This document shows, one piece after another, positions 46,752 through 54,776 of a DNA stretch of 64,000 nucleotides. The stretch comes from Ramlibacter henchirensis. Lineage in GTDB: Bacteria; Pseudomonadota; Gammaproteobacteria; Burkholderiales; Burkholderiaceae_C. Positions within the stretch are counted from its first letter, which is position 1; every line of letters starts with the position of its first letter. A program made the translations under genes and the position numbers. The notes beneath the pieces are model-generated. The model did not search any database. It was not told where the DNA came from and worked only from the letters and a program-made list of their open reading frames with translations. Location: assembly GCF_004682015.1 (NCBI RefSeq), contig NZ_SMLM01000002.1, positions 434,001 through 498,000 on the forward strand, read 5' to 3'.

Positions 46752-47738
46752 TCAGTTGACCAGCAGGTTCAGCTCGCGCAGCAGCGGCACGCCGATCTCG
46801 CGGGCGCGCTGCATGCGGCGCTCGACGTCCTGCGGGCTGAAGTACTTGGCGGCCAGGCCGGTGGGCTCGACGGCGCGGCGGAAGTCGGGGTCTTCCGCGG
46901 CCTTGCGGAACGCGTCGTGCAGCACCTTCACGCGGTCGGCAGGCATCTTCTTCGGCGTGACCAGCATCAGGATGCTGTTGAACACGTCGGTGTTGCGGAT
47001 GCCCTTCTCTTCCGAGGTGGGCACGCCCGGCAGCTCCGGCAGGCGCTCGTCGCCGAACACCAGGATCGCCGCGAGCGAGCCGTCCTTCAGCTGCGGCGCG
47101 ATGCCGGAGACGGCGACCACCGCGGTCTTGACGTGCTTGCCCATCACCGATGGGATGTATTCGTTGCTGCCCTTGAAGGGTACGTACGTCATCTGGATGC
47201 CCGCATCGCGCGCGAGCACCTTGCCCAGCAGGTCGGGGGCGGAGCCGCTGCCGGCGCCGCCGTAATCCATTGAACCCGGCTCCTTCTTCGCCTGCGCGAG
47301 GAAGTCCTCGTACTTGCGCCAGGGCGCGTCGCCGCGCGTGAAGAGCACGTGCTTGAACTGCGAGTAGCCGAGCAGCGGCGAGAGGTCCTCGGGGTTGAAC
47401 CGCATCTTCTGCTGCAGCACGGTCAGCGCGAGGAAGCCGTCGGTCGTCATCCCGATCGTGTAGCCATCGGGCTCGGCGCCGGCCAGTTCCGTCATCGCGA
47501 GCGCCTGCGCGGCGCCGGGCTTGTTGATGATGACGAGCGGCTGGGGCAGGTACTTGCCCGCGGCATTGACCAGCGCGCGCAGCGTGCCTTCGGCCGCGCT
47601 GCCCGGCGGGAAGCCGACCAGGATCCGGATCTCCTTGGAGGGGTAGCGGTCCTGTGCGGAAGCGGGCGCCAGCGGCAGCGCCACCAGCAGGCCGACGGCG
47701 GCCAGCGTCGCGGCGCGCCTGAAGAGGTCGAGTCTCAT
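46752..47738 (-). CDS. Bug/TctC family tripartite tricarboxylate transporter binding protein
   Basis: The 328-residue exported protein has a signal peptide ending near PASAQ and Bug motifs: SKEIRILVGFPPGSAAEGTLR, PLVIINKPGAAQ, PDGYTIGM and MDYGGAGSGSAPDLLG. The sequence EIRILVGF and the missing VENR loop make it a more divergent member than the others here. I choose the ATG at 47738 because AAGGAG lies 5 bases upstream; a GTG at 47744 is only one base from that site. It heads the leftward lyase-hydantoinase operon. Confidence 0.9.
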   Translation of the reverse strand: MRLDLFRRAATLAAVGLLVALPLAPASAQDRYPSKEIRILVGFPPGSAAEGTLRALVNAAGKYLPQPLVIINKPGAAQALAMTELAGAEPDGYTIGMTTDGFLALTVLQQKMRFNPEDLSPLLGYSQFKHVLFTRGDAPWRKYEDFLAQAKKEPGSMDYGGAGSGSAPDLLGKVLARDAGIQMTYVPFKGSNEYIPSVMGKHVKTAVVAVSGIAPQLKDGSLAAILVFGDERLPELPGVPTSEEKGIRNTDVFNSILMLVTPKKMPADRVKVLHDAFRKAAEDPDFRRAVEPTGLAAKYFSPQDVERRMQRAREIGVPLLRELNLLVN

Positions 47739-47762
47739 CGTCACTCCTTGTCAACGGGGCGA

Positions 47763-47844
47763 AATCGATTATCCGGCGCAGAATCGGCGAAGAGCTCCAC
47801 GCGGGTACGATCGGCGCCATCGAATTTCCTTATCCGGCCGATGG
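47763..47844. promoter_or_regulatory. Divergent promoter region with ATAATCGATT copy and repeats
   Basis: On the minus strand, ATAATCGATT (47772-47763) includes a good minus-10 hexamer GATAAT for the leftward Bug operon. TTATCCGGC occurs twice in direct orientation (47769-47777 and 47830-47838), and CCATCG/CGATGG form a spaced inverted repeat around 47817-47844 that covers the LysR start codon. This 102 bp gap is the only regulatory space for both transcripts and probably holds the LysR binding sites. Confidence 0.5.
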
Positions 47845-49046
47845 TCCCCAGCAAGCACATCCACGTGTTCCGCACCGTGTGCCACGAGGGGACGGTGACG
47901 CGTGCGGCCGAGGTGCTGCGCCGCACGCAGTCGTCGGTCTCGCGTTCCGTGCGGGAGATCGAGGACGGCCTCGGCGTGCCCCTGTTCGAGCGGCACGGGC
48001 GCGGGATGCTGCTCACCGAATTCGGCAAGCTCCTGCTGCAGCGCGTCGAGCGCGCCTTCGGCGAGCTGGAGTCCGCGCGCAGCGGCCTGCTCGAGAAGGA
48101 ACCCGGCCGGCGCCTGCGCCACGCGGGCATCTTCTCGCTGTCGGTGAATGAAGTGCGCCTGGATGTGCTGCAGGCCTTCGCGGTGCGCACGCGCGTGAAC
48201 CTCGTCGCGCGCCAGCTCGGCGTGTCCCAGCCCGCGGTGAGCCTGGCCATCCGGGACATCGAGGCCGCGGCCGGCTTCCAGGTGTTCAACCGCAACGTCA
48301 GCGGCGTGGGCCTCACGCCCGGCGGCGAGACGCTGCTGCTGCACGTGAAGCGCGCGCTGGCCGAACTGCGCGTGGCCCAGGCCGAGATCGCCGCGATGAA
48401 GGGCGAGCTGCGAGGCGACGTCACCGTCGGCACGCTGCCTTTCGCGCGGCCCTACATGCTCCCCGTTGCCGTGGCGCGGCTGCTGGACGAGCACCCGGGA
48501 CTGCGCGTGGCCACTGTCGAAGGGCCGTTCGAGACGCTGGTGTCGGGCCTGCTGGCCGGCGACCTCGACTTCGTCATCGGCGTGCTGCGGCCCGTCGAGC
48601 TCCATCCGGAGCTGGTCCGCGAGGAACTGTTCGTGCAGGACATGGCCGTGTTCGCGCGCGCCGGACATCCGCTGGCGCGGCGCAAGAGCCTCGCCCTGAA
48701 GGACATCGCGGGCGAGCAGTGGGTGCTCGCGCGCCGCCGCACGCCGACGCGCAACGTCATCTCCGCGCTGTTCGAGCGCCAGCAGCTGCCGCATCCGAAC
48801 GTGGTGGTGGAGTCGTCCGACCTCACGTTCATCCACGGCCTGCTGCTGCAGAGCGACATGCTCACCGCGACGTCGACGCACCTGTTCCACCAGCAGGAAG
48901 AGAACGGCAGCCTGGTGAAGCTGCCGGTGGCGCTGCCGGGCACGAGCCGGCCCGTCGGCATCCTGCGGCGCACGCGCGAACATTCGTCGCCGGGCGCGAA
49001 CCTGCTGATCCAGTGCGTGCGCGAAGTGCGCTGGCCGGATCGATAG
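47841..49046 (+). CDS. LysR family regulator with two helix-turn-helix domains
   Basis: The 401-residue protein carries two complete LysR-type DNA-binding domains. The first is at residues 4-63 (IHVFRTVCHEGTVTRAAEVL, then SSVSRSVREIE); the second at 103-163 (VLQAFAVRTRVNLVARQLG, then SQPAVSLAIRDIE). An ordinary effector-binding domain runs from about 195 to 395. About 100 residues beyond normal LysR length are explained by the extra domain. The two copies differ clearly, so this is not a recent tandem duplication or assembly error. It is divergent from the lyase-hydantoinase operon and precedes the amidase/LigAB operon by 82 bp. Confidence 0.9.
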   Translation: MVPSKHIHVFRTVCHEGTVTRAAEVLRRTQSSVSRSVREIEDGLGVPLFERHGRGMLLTEFGKLLLQRVERAFGELESARSGLLEKEPGRRLRHAGIFSLSVNEVRLDVLQAFAVRTRVNLVARQLGVSQPAVSLAIRDIEAAAGFQVFNRNVSGVGLTPGGETLLLHVKRALAELRVAQAEIAAMKGELRGDVTVGTLPFARPYMLPVAVARLLDEHPGLRVATVEGPFETLVSGLLAGDLDFVIGVLRPVELHPELVREELFVQDMAVFARAGHPLARRKSLALKDIAGEQWVLARRRTPTRNVISALFERQQLPHPNVVVESSDLTFIHGLLLQSDMLTATSTHLFHQQEENGSLVKLPVALPGTSRPVGILRRTREHSSPGANLLIQCVREVRWPDR

Positions 49047-49066
49047 CCCGACTGCGGAGTCCTCTA

Positions 49067-49095
49067 TTGACTTCGGGGGGTCCGCCCTCTACCCT
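49067..49095 (+). promoter_or_regulatory. Sigma-70-type promoter for the amidase/LigAB operon
   Basis: TTGACT (49067-49072) and TACCCT (49090-49095) are separated by 17 bp, giving a good minus-35 and a moderate minus-10 element. The predicted transcript start near 49102 falls inside the ATCGAT repeat element and leaves a leader of about 27 bases before the ATG at 49129. Confidence 0.5.
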
Positions 49096-49099
49096 GCCT

Positions 49100-49123
49100 A
49101 TCGATTAATCCTCAATAATCGAT
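49100..49123. promoter_or_regulatory. ATCGATTA inverted repeat over the predicted transcript start
   Basis: ATCGATTA (49100-49107) and its exact reverse complement TAATCGAT (49116-49123) are 8 bases apart. The two ATCGAT cores are 18 bp apart, as in the element at 33030-33055, and ATAATCGATT (49115-49124) is shared exactly with that element. Its position just downstream of the minus-10 hexamer would suit a repressor or LysR-type control site. Confidence 0.6.
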
Positions 49124-49128
49124 TGCAG

Positions 49129-50121
49129 ATGCGTTTCTCCTCTCCCCCGTCGCGCCGCCAGACCCTGGCGCTCCTCGCCGGCGCCGCGCTGGCCCCGCTC
49201 ACGTCCACCGCCCGCGCCCAAGCCTGGCCGGCACGGCCCGTCACCTTCGTCGTGCCCCTGCCGCCGGGCGGCGCGACCGACGCGCTCACCCGCAAGCTCG
49301 CGGACAAGCTGAGCAAGTCGCTCGGCCAGCCGGTCGTGGTGGAAAACCGCGCGGGCGCCGGCGGCACCGTCGGCGCGGGCTACGTGGCCAAGGCCAACCC
49401 GGACGGCCACACGATCCTGATGGGCGTGACCGGCAGCAACGCGATCAGCGCGTCGGTCTACAGCAAGCTGCCGTTCAACCCGGCGAAGGACTTCGCGCCC
49501 GTCGCGCTGATCGTCCGCTCGCCGCTGGTGCTGGTGAAGCGCCCCGGCCTCGCGGTGAATTCGCTGGCCGACTACGTGGCCGCGGCCCGCGCCAAACCCG
49601 AAGCGATCACCTATTCGTCCCCCGGCCGGGGCACCACGCTGCACCTGGCCGGCGGCATGCTGGGCATCGCCGCCAACATGCGGCTGATGCACGTGCCCTA
49701 CCAGGGCAGCGGCCCGGCGCTGCAGGCCGTGCTGGCCGAGCAGGTGGACAGCATGTTCGCCGACCTGATGCAGGTGCTGCCGATGATCAAGGCCGGCAAG
49801 CTGCATGCGCTGGCCGTCACGTCGAAAGAGCGCCACGCGTTGCTGCCGCAGGTGCCCACGGTGGCCGAGTCCGGCTTTCCCCAGTACGAGGCGATCAGCT
49901 GGCATGCGCTGTTCGCCCCCGCGGGAACGCCCGGGCCGGTGGTGGAGAAGCTGCACGCGGAGGTCGTGCAGGCTCTGCGGGAGCCCGACATCCAGGAACA
50001 CTTCGCTGCGCTCGGGCTCGTGGTCGACGCGCGCACGCCGGCAGACACGCAGCGCTTCGTGCAGGAGGAAACACAGAAGTGGGCGCAGGTGGTGAAGGCC
50101 ACGGGCGCGGCGCTGGACTGA
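49129..50121 (+). CDS. Bug/TctC family tripartite tricarboxylate transporter binding protein
   Basis: The 330-residue exported protein has an Arg-rich N-terminus and a signal peptide ending near TARAQ (residue 31), then Bug motifs ARPVTFVVPLPPGGATDALTR, VVVENRAGAGG, NPDGHTILMG and YSSPGRGTTLHLAGG. It begins the 12.7 kb rightward operon and is followed 16 bp later by the amidase. No strong ribosome site precedes the ATG at 49129; a TTG two codons upstream is possible. The ligand may be the amide handled by the next two enzymes. Confidence 0.92.
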   Translation: MRFSSPPSRRQTLALLAGAALAPLTSTARAQAWPARPVTFVVPLPPGGATDALTRKLADKLSKSLGQPVVVENRAGAGGTVGAGYVAKANPDGHTILMGVTGSNAISASVYSKLPFNPAKDFAPVALIVRSPLVLVKRPGLAVNSLADYVAAARAKPEAITYSSPGRGTTLHLAGGMLGIAANMRLMHVPYQGSGPALQAVLAEQVDSMFADLMQVLPMIKAGKLHALAVTSKERHALLPQVPTVAESGFPQYEAISWHALFAPAGTPGPVVEKLHAEVVQALREPDIQEHFAALGLVVDARTPADTQRFVQEETQKWAQVVKATGAALD

Positions 50122-50137
50122 ACGCGGGAGGCCGGAC

Positions 50138-51580
50138 TTGGACATCCATTACGCCAGCGCGGTCGAGCTCGCCGCCGGCATCCGTGAGCGCCGTTTCTCC
50201 AGCCGCGAACTGCTGGAGACTTTCCTGAAGCGCGTCGAGGCGCTCGACGGCCGCATCAACGCCATCGTGGTGCGCGACTTCGAGCGGGCGCGCGCAGCGG
50301 CCGACGAGGCCGATGCCGCCCTCGCGCGCGGTGACGTCAGGGGCCCGCTGCACGGCGTGCCGATGACGGTGAAGGAGTCGTTCGACGTCGAAGGCCTGCC
50401 CACCAGCTGGGGCGTTCCGGCGCTGAAGGACAACATCGCGTCGTCGACCGCCGTGTCGGTGCGACGCCTGCAGGACGCCGGCGCAGTGGTCTTCGGCAAG
50501 ACCAACATCGCGCTGCTGCTGGCCGACTACCAGAGCGCCAACGAGAACTACGGAACCACCTCGAACCCCTGGGACCTCTCGCGCACCTGTGGCGGCTCCT
50601 CCGGCGGCTCGGCCGCGGCGCTGGCCGCCGGGCTCGTCGGCTTCGAATGGGGCAGCGACATCGGCGGCTCGCTGCGCGTGCCGGCGCACTACTGCGGCAT
50701 CTACTCGCACAAGCCGACCTGGGGCGTGATCCCGCCCGCCGGCCACTGGATCTCGCCCGGGCCGCGCACCGACGTTTCGGTGCCCGGTCCGATGGCGCGC
50801 AGCGCCACCGACCTCGAACTCGGCCTCAAGCTCACGGCCGGCCCCGACGGCGCCGACGCCCGCGCGCTGCGGCTCGAACTGCCCGCCTGTCCGCACAAGT
50901 CGGTGCGCGACTTCCGCGTCGCGGTGATGAGCGACTGCCCCGAAGCCGAAGTGGACGACGAGATCCGCACGGCCGTGGATGCGGTGGCGCGCCACCTGGC
51001 CGCCGAGGGGGCAAAGGTTTCGCAGGCGCGTCCGGACCTCGACTATCGCCAGCTCGCGCGCAACGACGTGCCGCTGTTCTTCCGCGCCACGACCTCGGGC
51101 CGCGTGCCGGACGCCGAATACGAGCGGCTGCTGCGGGAACGCACGACGCTCGACCCGGCCGACGACCGGCCGTACGAGCGCTATGTCCGCGCCGTCACCG
51201 CCACGCACCGCGACTGGCTGCAGGCCAACATGCGCCGCTATGCGATGCAGCAGGCCTGGGAGCGCTTCTTCGGCGACTGGGATGTGCTGATCTGCCCGAC
51301 CGCGGCGACCACCGCTTTCCGCCACGACCCGACGCCGATGCTCGAACGCACGGTGCAGGTCAACGGCCGCGCGCAGCCGGTGGCCGACCAGATGTTCTGG
51401 GCCGGCCTCGTCGGCATCCCCTACCTGCCTGCCACCGTGGTGCCCGCCGCGCGTTCACGCGAGGGCCTGCCGATCGGCGTGCAGATCGTCGCGCGCCAGT
51501 ACGGCGACCTCACCTCGATCGCGCTGGCGCGCCTGCTCGAGCAGGGCTTCCGCCGCTTCGAGCCGCCGCCGCAACCCTGA
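50138..51580 (+). CDS. Amidase (amidase-signature family), paralogue of the 35813 gene
   Basis: The 480-residue amidase starts at a TTG with GGGAGG upstream and has Lys79, Ser154 and Ser178 in PMTVKESFD, CGGSSGGSA and DIGGSLRVP. It aligns along its full length with the amidase at 35813, including IYSHKPTWGV versus VYAHKPSWGV and the C-terminal GLPIGVQI segment, so the two arose by duplication. Both sit one or two genes after a Bug protein. It should hydrolyse an amide of an aromatic or heterocyclic acid; the substrate is unknown. Confidence 0.92.
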   Translation: MDIHYASAVELAAGIRERRFSSRELLETFLKRVEALDGRINAIVVRDFERARAAADEADAALARGDVRGPLHGVPMTVKESFDVEGLPTSWGVPALKDNIASSTAVSVRRLQDAGAVVFGKTNIALLLADYQSANENYGTTSNPWDLSRTCGGSSGGSAAALAAGLVGFEWGSDIGGSLRVPAHYCGIYSHKPTWGVIPPAGHWISPGPRTDVSVPGPMARSATDLELGLKLTAGPDGADARALRLELPACPHKSVRDFRVAVMSDCPEAEVDDEIRTAVDAVARHLAAEGAKVSQARPDLDYRQLARNDVPLFFRATTSGRVPDAEYERLLRERTTLDPADDRPYERYVRAVTATHRDWLQANMRRYAMQQAWERFFGDWDVLICPTAATTAFRHDPTPMLERTVQVNGRAQPVADQMFWAGLVGIPYLPATVVPAARSREGLPIGVQIVARQYGDLTSIALARLLEQGFRRFEPPPQP

Positions 51581-51610
51581 CGCGCGGGCGCCGCCCGCAA
51601 GGAGACAGAC

Positions 51611-52969
51611 ATGGACAAGCTGGCGATCGCCAACGGCACCGTGGTGACGATGAACCCGGCGCGCGACATCCTTCCCGGCGGCACGGTGCTGGTCGAAGGC
51701 GGCCGCATCGCGGCGGTGCTGCCGCCGGGCGCGGGTGTTCCCGAGGGCTACAAGGCGCTGGACGCGAAGGGCTGCGCGGTGCTGCCCGGCCTCGTGAACG
51801 CCCACACGCACCTGTACGCATCGCTGGGCCGCAGCCTCTCGTTCGGCGAGGACCTGCTGCAGTGGCTCGGCACGCAGAAGAACCTGATCGCCCAGTTCGA
51901 CGACGAGGATTTCCTCACCTGCATCGAGGTGGGCCTGGCGCTGAACATCAAGTCCGGCAACACCTGCGTGGTCGATGCGATGGCGCTGCCGGCCCGCAGC
52001 GACGCGCGCTACCGCGAGGCGTTGCGCCTGGCCGCGCGCTACAGGCTGCAGTACGTGATGGCGCGCGCCTACACCAGCCAGATGGTCGCGCCGGAGTACG
52101 CGGAGGACCTGCCCACCCTGGAGAAATCCCTGCGTTCGCTGCTGGACGAGTTCCACGGCAGCGCCGACGGCCGCATCGCCATCGAACTGTCTCCCAACCT
52201 GCCCTGGGGCCTCTCCAACGAGGGCTTCCGGATGACCCGGCGGCTCGCCGACGAGTACCGCGTGCGGATCCACATGCACACGGCGGAGTCGGCCGACTAC
52301 CCGGTGATGATTGAGAAGGCGTTCGGCCACCGCTCGAACATCAAGGTGTACGAAGACGGCGGCTGCCTCGGCCCGGACGTGCAGCTGCTCGGCTGCGCCG
52401 CGCTCACCGACGCCGAGTTCGACATCGTCGCGCGCACCGGCACGCGGGTGATCCTCGACCCGGTCTCCGGCACGACGCTGGGCACCGGCGAGCCGCCCGT
52501 GCTGAAGGTGATCAACAACGGCAACCCGACGGCAGTAGCGACCAACGGACTCGCGAGCGCGGGAGCCCAGGACCTGTTCGAGGCCATGAAGACCATGGTG
52601 AGCCTGGCGCGTACGCGCGGCGGAGGCGTCCGCGCCATGTCGATGCAACGCGCGCTCGAGATGGCGACCATCGAGGGCGCCCGCGCTCTCGGGCTGGACG
52701 GCGAGATCGGCTCGCTGGAAACCGGCAAGCGCGCCGACGTGATCTGCGTCGACCTCGACAACGTGTTCTGCGGCCCCACCTTCGACGTGGCCGCCACGCT
52801 GGTGTTCGCCGCCACCAGCCGCGACGTGCGCGACGTCATCGTGGGTGGGCAGGTCGCGGTGCGCGACCGCAAGCTGCTGCTGGCCGACGAGGCCGAGCTC
52901 ACGGCGCGTGCGACCCGGCGCGCCGGCGCCGCGCTCCAGCGCGCCAGGGCCAAGGGCGCGGCCGGATGA
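51611..52969 (+). CDS. Cytosine-deaminase/TrzN-type amidohydrolase homologue with altered metal site
   Basis: The 452-residue protein has the architecture of the SsnA/TrzN/AtzA group. The first metal pair is intact (NAHTHL, His65 and His67) and a histidine follows in HMHTAES (His223). The later histidine expected in an LxHCxxL motif is Gly261 (LLGCAAL), and the metal-binding aspartate expected in TDGxAS is Asn312 (TNGLAS). Both substitutions are plain in the nucleotide sequence. It may bind no catalytic metal or use it differently. AAGGAGA precedes the ATG. It overlaps the first permease gene by 4 bp. Confidence 0.88.
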   Translation: MDKLAIANGTVVTMNPARDILPGGTVLVEGGRIAAVLPPGAGVPEGYKALDAKGCAVLPGLVNAHTHLYASLGRSLSFGEDLLQWLGTQKNLIAQFDDEDFLTCIEVGLALNIKSGNTCVVDAMALPARSDARYREALRLAARYRLQYVMARAYTSQMVAPEYAEDLPTLEKSLRSLLDEFHGSADGRIAIELSPNLPWGLSNEGFRMTRRLADEYRVRIHMHTAESADYPVMIEKAFGHRSNIKVYEDGGCLGPDVQLLGCAALTDAEFDIVARTGTRVILDPVSGTTLGTGEPPVLKVINNGNPTAVATNGLASAGAQDLFEAMKTMVSLARTRGGGVRAMSMQRALEMATIEGARALGLDGEIGSLETGKRADVICVDLDNVFCGPTFDVAATLVFAATSRDVRDVIVGGQVAVRDRKLLLADEAELTARATRRAGAALQRARAKGAAG

Positions 52970-53832
52970 TCTACGCGCAGTCGCTCGTCAACGGCCTGCT
53001 GCTCGGCGGGCTCTACGCCTGCATCGCCGCCGGCTTCTCGCTGGTGTGGGGCGTGCTGAACATCATCAACATCCTGCACGGCGCGTTCATCGTGCTGGGG
53101 GCCTATGTCGCCTTCTTCTTCCACCAGTGGTGGGGCATCCATCCCTTCGTGTCGGCGCTCGGCGCGGCCGCCATCGCCGGGATCATCGGTTACGTGCTGC
53201 AGGCGAGCCTGATCAACCGGGTGGTGGCCAAGTCGGTGCTGATCACGCTCACGCTCACCTTCGGGCTGGAGCTGATGGCCAACAACGCGATGCTGCTGGC
53301 CTTCACCGCCGACTTCCGCAAGGTGACGCTCGACAGGCCGCTGGGCAACGCGGACATCGGCGGCATCTTCCTGCCGCTCGACCGCGCCGCGGCGATGGGC
53401 CTGTCGCTGCTGGTGATCCTGGCCGTGGCCTACGCGCTGAAGGCGACCCGCATGGGCCGCGCCATCGTCGCGGTGCGCACCGACCGCGAGGCCGCGGCGC
53501 TGATGGGCGTGGACGTGGCGCGCACCTATGCGCTCACGTTCGCGATCGGCGCGATGATGGCGGCCGCCGCGGGCAGCCTGCTCAGCCTGGTGTTCCCGGT
53601 CTCGCCACTCAGCGGCCACGTGTTCCTCGGCAAGGCCTTCGTGGTGTGCGTGCTGGGCGGCGTGGGCAGCATCGGTGGCGCGGTGGTCGGCGGCATCGCG
53701 CTCGGCCTGATCGAGAGCTTCGGCGGCATCGTGTTCGGCCCCGAAAGCGGTCTGATCCTGGCGTTCACGCTGCTGCTCGCCTTCCTCGTGGTCCGGCCGC
53801 AGGGCTTCATGGGCAACAAGGCGCTGGTATGA
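52966..53832 (+). CDS. HAAT-family ABC transporter permease, LivH type
   Basis: The 288-residue polytopic membrane protein starts MIYAQSLVNGLLLGGLYACIAAGFSL, followed by WGVLNIINILHGAFIVLGAYV, both LivH hallmarks, and ends with a GGVGSIGGAVVGG loop. It overlaps the amidohydrolase stop and the LivM start by 4 bp each (ATGA), so the importer is translated as one coupled unit. It is not closely similar to the permease at 10805; the two importers are separate lineages. Confidence 0.93.
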   Translation: MIYAQSLVNGLLLGGLYACIAAGFSLVWGVLNIINILHGAFIVLGAYVAFFFHQWWGIHPFVSALGAAAIAGIIGYVLQASLINRVVAKSVLITLTLTFGLELMANNAMLLAFTADFRKVTLDRPLGNADIGGIFLPLDRAAAMGLSLLVILAVAYALKATRMGRAIVAVRTDREAAALMGVDVARTYALTFAIGAMMAAAAGSLLSLVFPVSPLSGHVFLGKAFVVCVLGGVGSIGGAVVGGIALGLIESFGGIVFGPESGLILAFTLLLAFLVVRPQGFMGNKALV

Positions 53833-54776
53833 GCAGGCGCGAGCTGGCCGCCCTCGCCGCCGTCCTGGTGCTGCTCGCCCTGTTGCCTGCCGTGGGCAAC
53901 AACTACGTGCTGCGCGTGGGCACGACGATGCTCATGTACGCCGTGCTGGCGATGGCCTGGAACTTCATCGGCGGATTCGCCGGCTACCCGTCGTTCGCGA
54001 CGGCGGCGTTCTTCGGCCTCGGCGCCTACGCCGGCGCGATCGTGCAGTCCAAGGGGCTGCCCGCGATCTCCGCGTGGATCTTCGCGGCGGGCGTGAGCGC
54101 GCTGGTCGCGCTGCTGCTGGGGCTGGCCGTACTGCGCCTGCGCGGCCACGCCTTCGCGATTGCGACGCTCGTGGTGGTGGAGCTGCTGCGCGAGATCGTC
54201 AACGGCTGGGTCTCGCTCACCGGCGGCGGCATGGGCATCAACCTGCCGGGTGCGATGACGCCGGAACAGGGCGCGCGCTACTACTTCTACGCGATGCTGG
54301 CGCTGGCGGCGATCACCTATTGCGCGATGCACGCCGTCGCCATCCGGCGGCTCGGCTTCGGGCTGCGCTGCATCAAGCAGAACGAGGACGCGGCGAGCAT
54401 GGTGGGCGTCAACACCACCGTCTTCAAGTCGCTCGCCTTCATGCTGTCGGCCGCGTTCACGGCCGCGGCCGGCGCCGTGTACGCCTCCTGGACCGCCTAC
54501 ATCGAACCGGCCGACGTGTTCGACATCATGTTCTCGATCAAGGCGATCGTGATGGTGCTGCTGGGTGGCGCCGGCACGCTGCTCGGGCCGGTGCTGGGGG
54601 CCGTCGCCTTCCTCGCGCTGGATGAACTCGTGTGGCGCAATTTCCTGACGCTGCACACCGGCATCCTAGGCCTGCTGATCATCCTGCTGATCCTGTTCCT
54701 GCCGATGGGCCTGACCACGTTCAGCTGGCGCACCGCGCTGGGCAGCTGGCGGCCGGCGCCGGGGAGGCGTACATGA
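53829..54776 (+). CDS. HAAT-family ABC transporter permease, LivM type
   Basis: The 315-residue inner-membrane protein has about nine hydrophobic segments, the LivM segment GGFAGYPSFATAAFFGLGAYAG, and the cytoplasmic coupling loop GLRCIKQNEDAASMVGVNTT. It pairs with the LivH subunit. Start and stop overlap the neighbouring genes by 4 bp each. The C-terminus ends in a short Arg/Pro-rich tail. Confidence 0.93.
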   Translation: MSRRELAALAAVLVLLALLPAVGNNYVLRVGTTMLMYAVLAMAWNFIGGFAGYPSFATAAFFGLGAYAGAIVQSKGLPAISAWIFAAGVSALVALLLGLAVLRLRGHAFAIATLVVVELLREIVNGWVSLTGGGMGINLPGAMTPEQGARYYFYAMLALAAITYCAMHAVAIRRLGFGLRCIKQNEDAASMVGVNTTVFKSLAFMLSAAFTAAAGAVYASWTAYIEPADVFDIMFSIKAIVMVLLGGAGTLLGPVLGAVAFLALDELVWRNFLTLHTGILGLLIILLILFLPMGLTTFSWRTALGSWRPAPGRRT

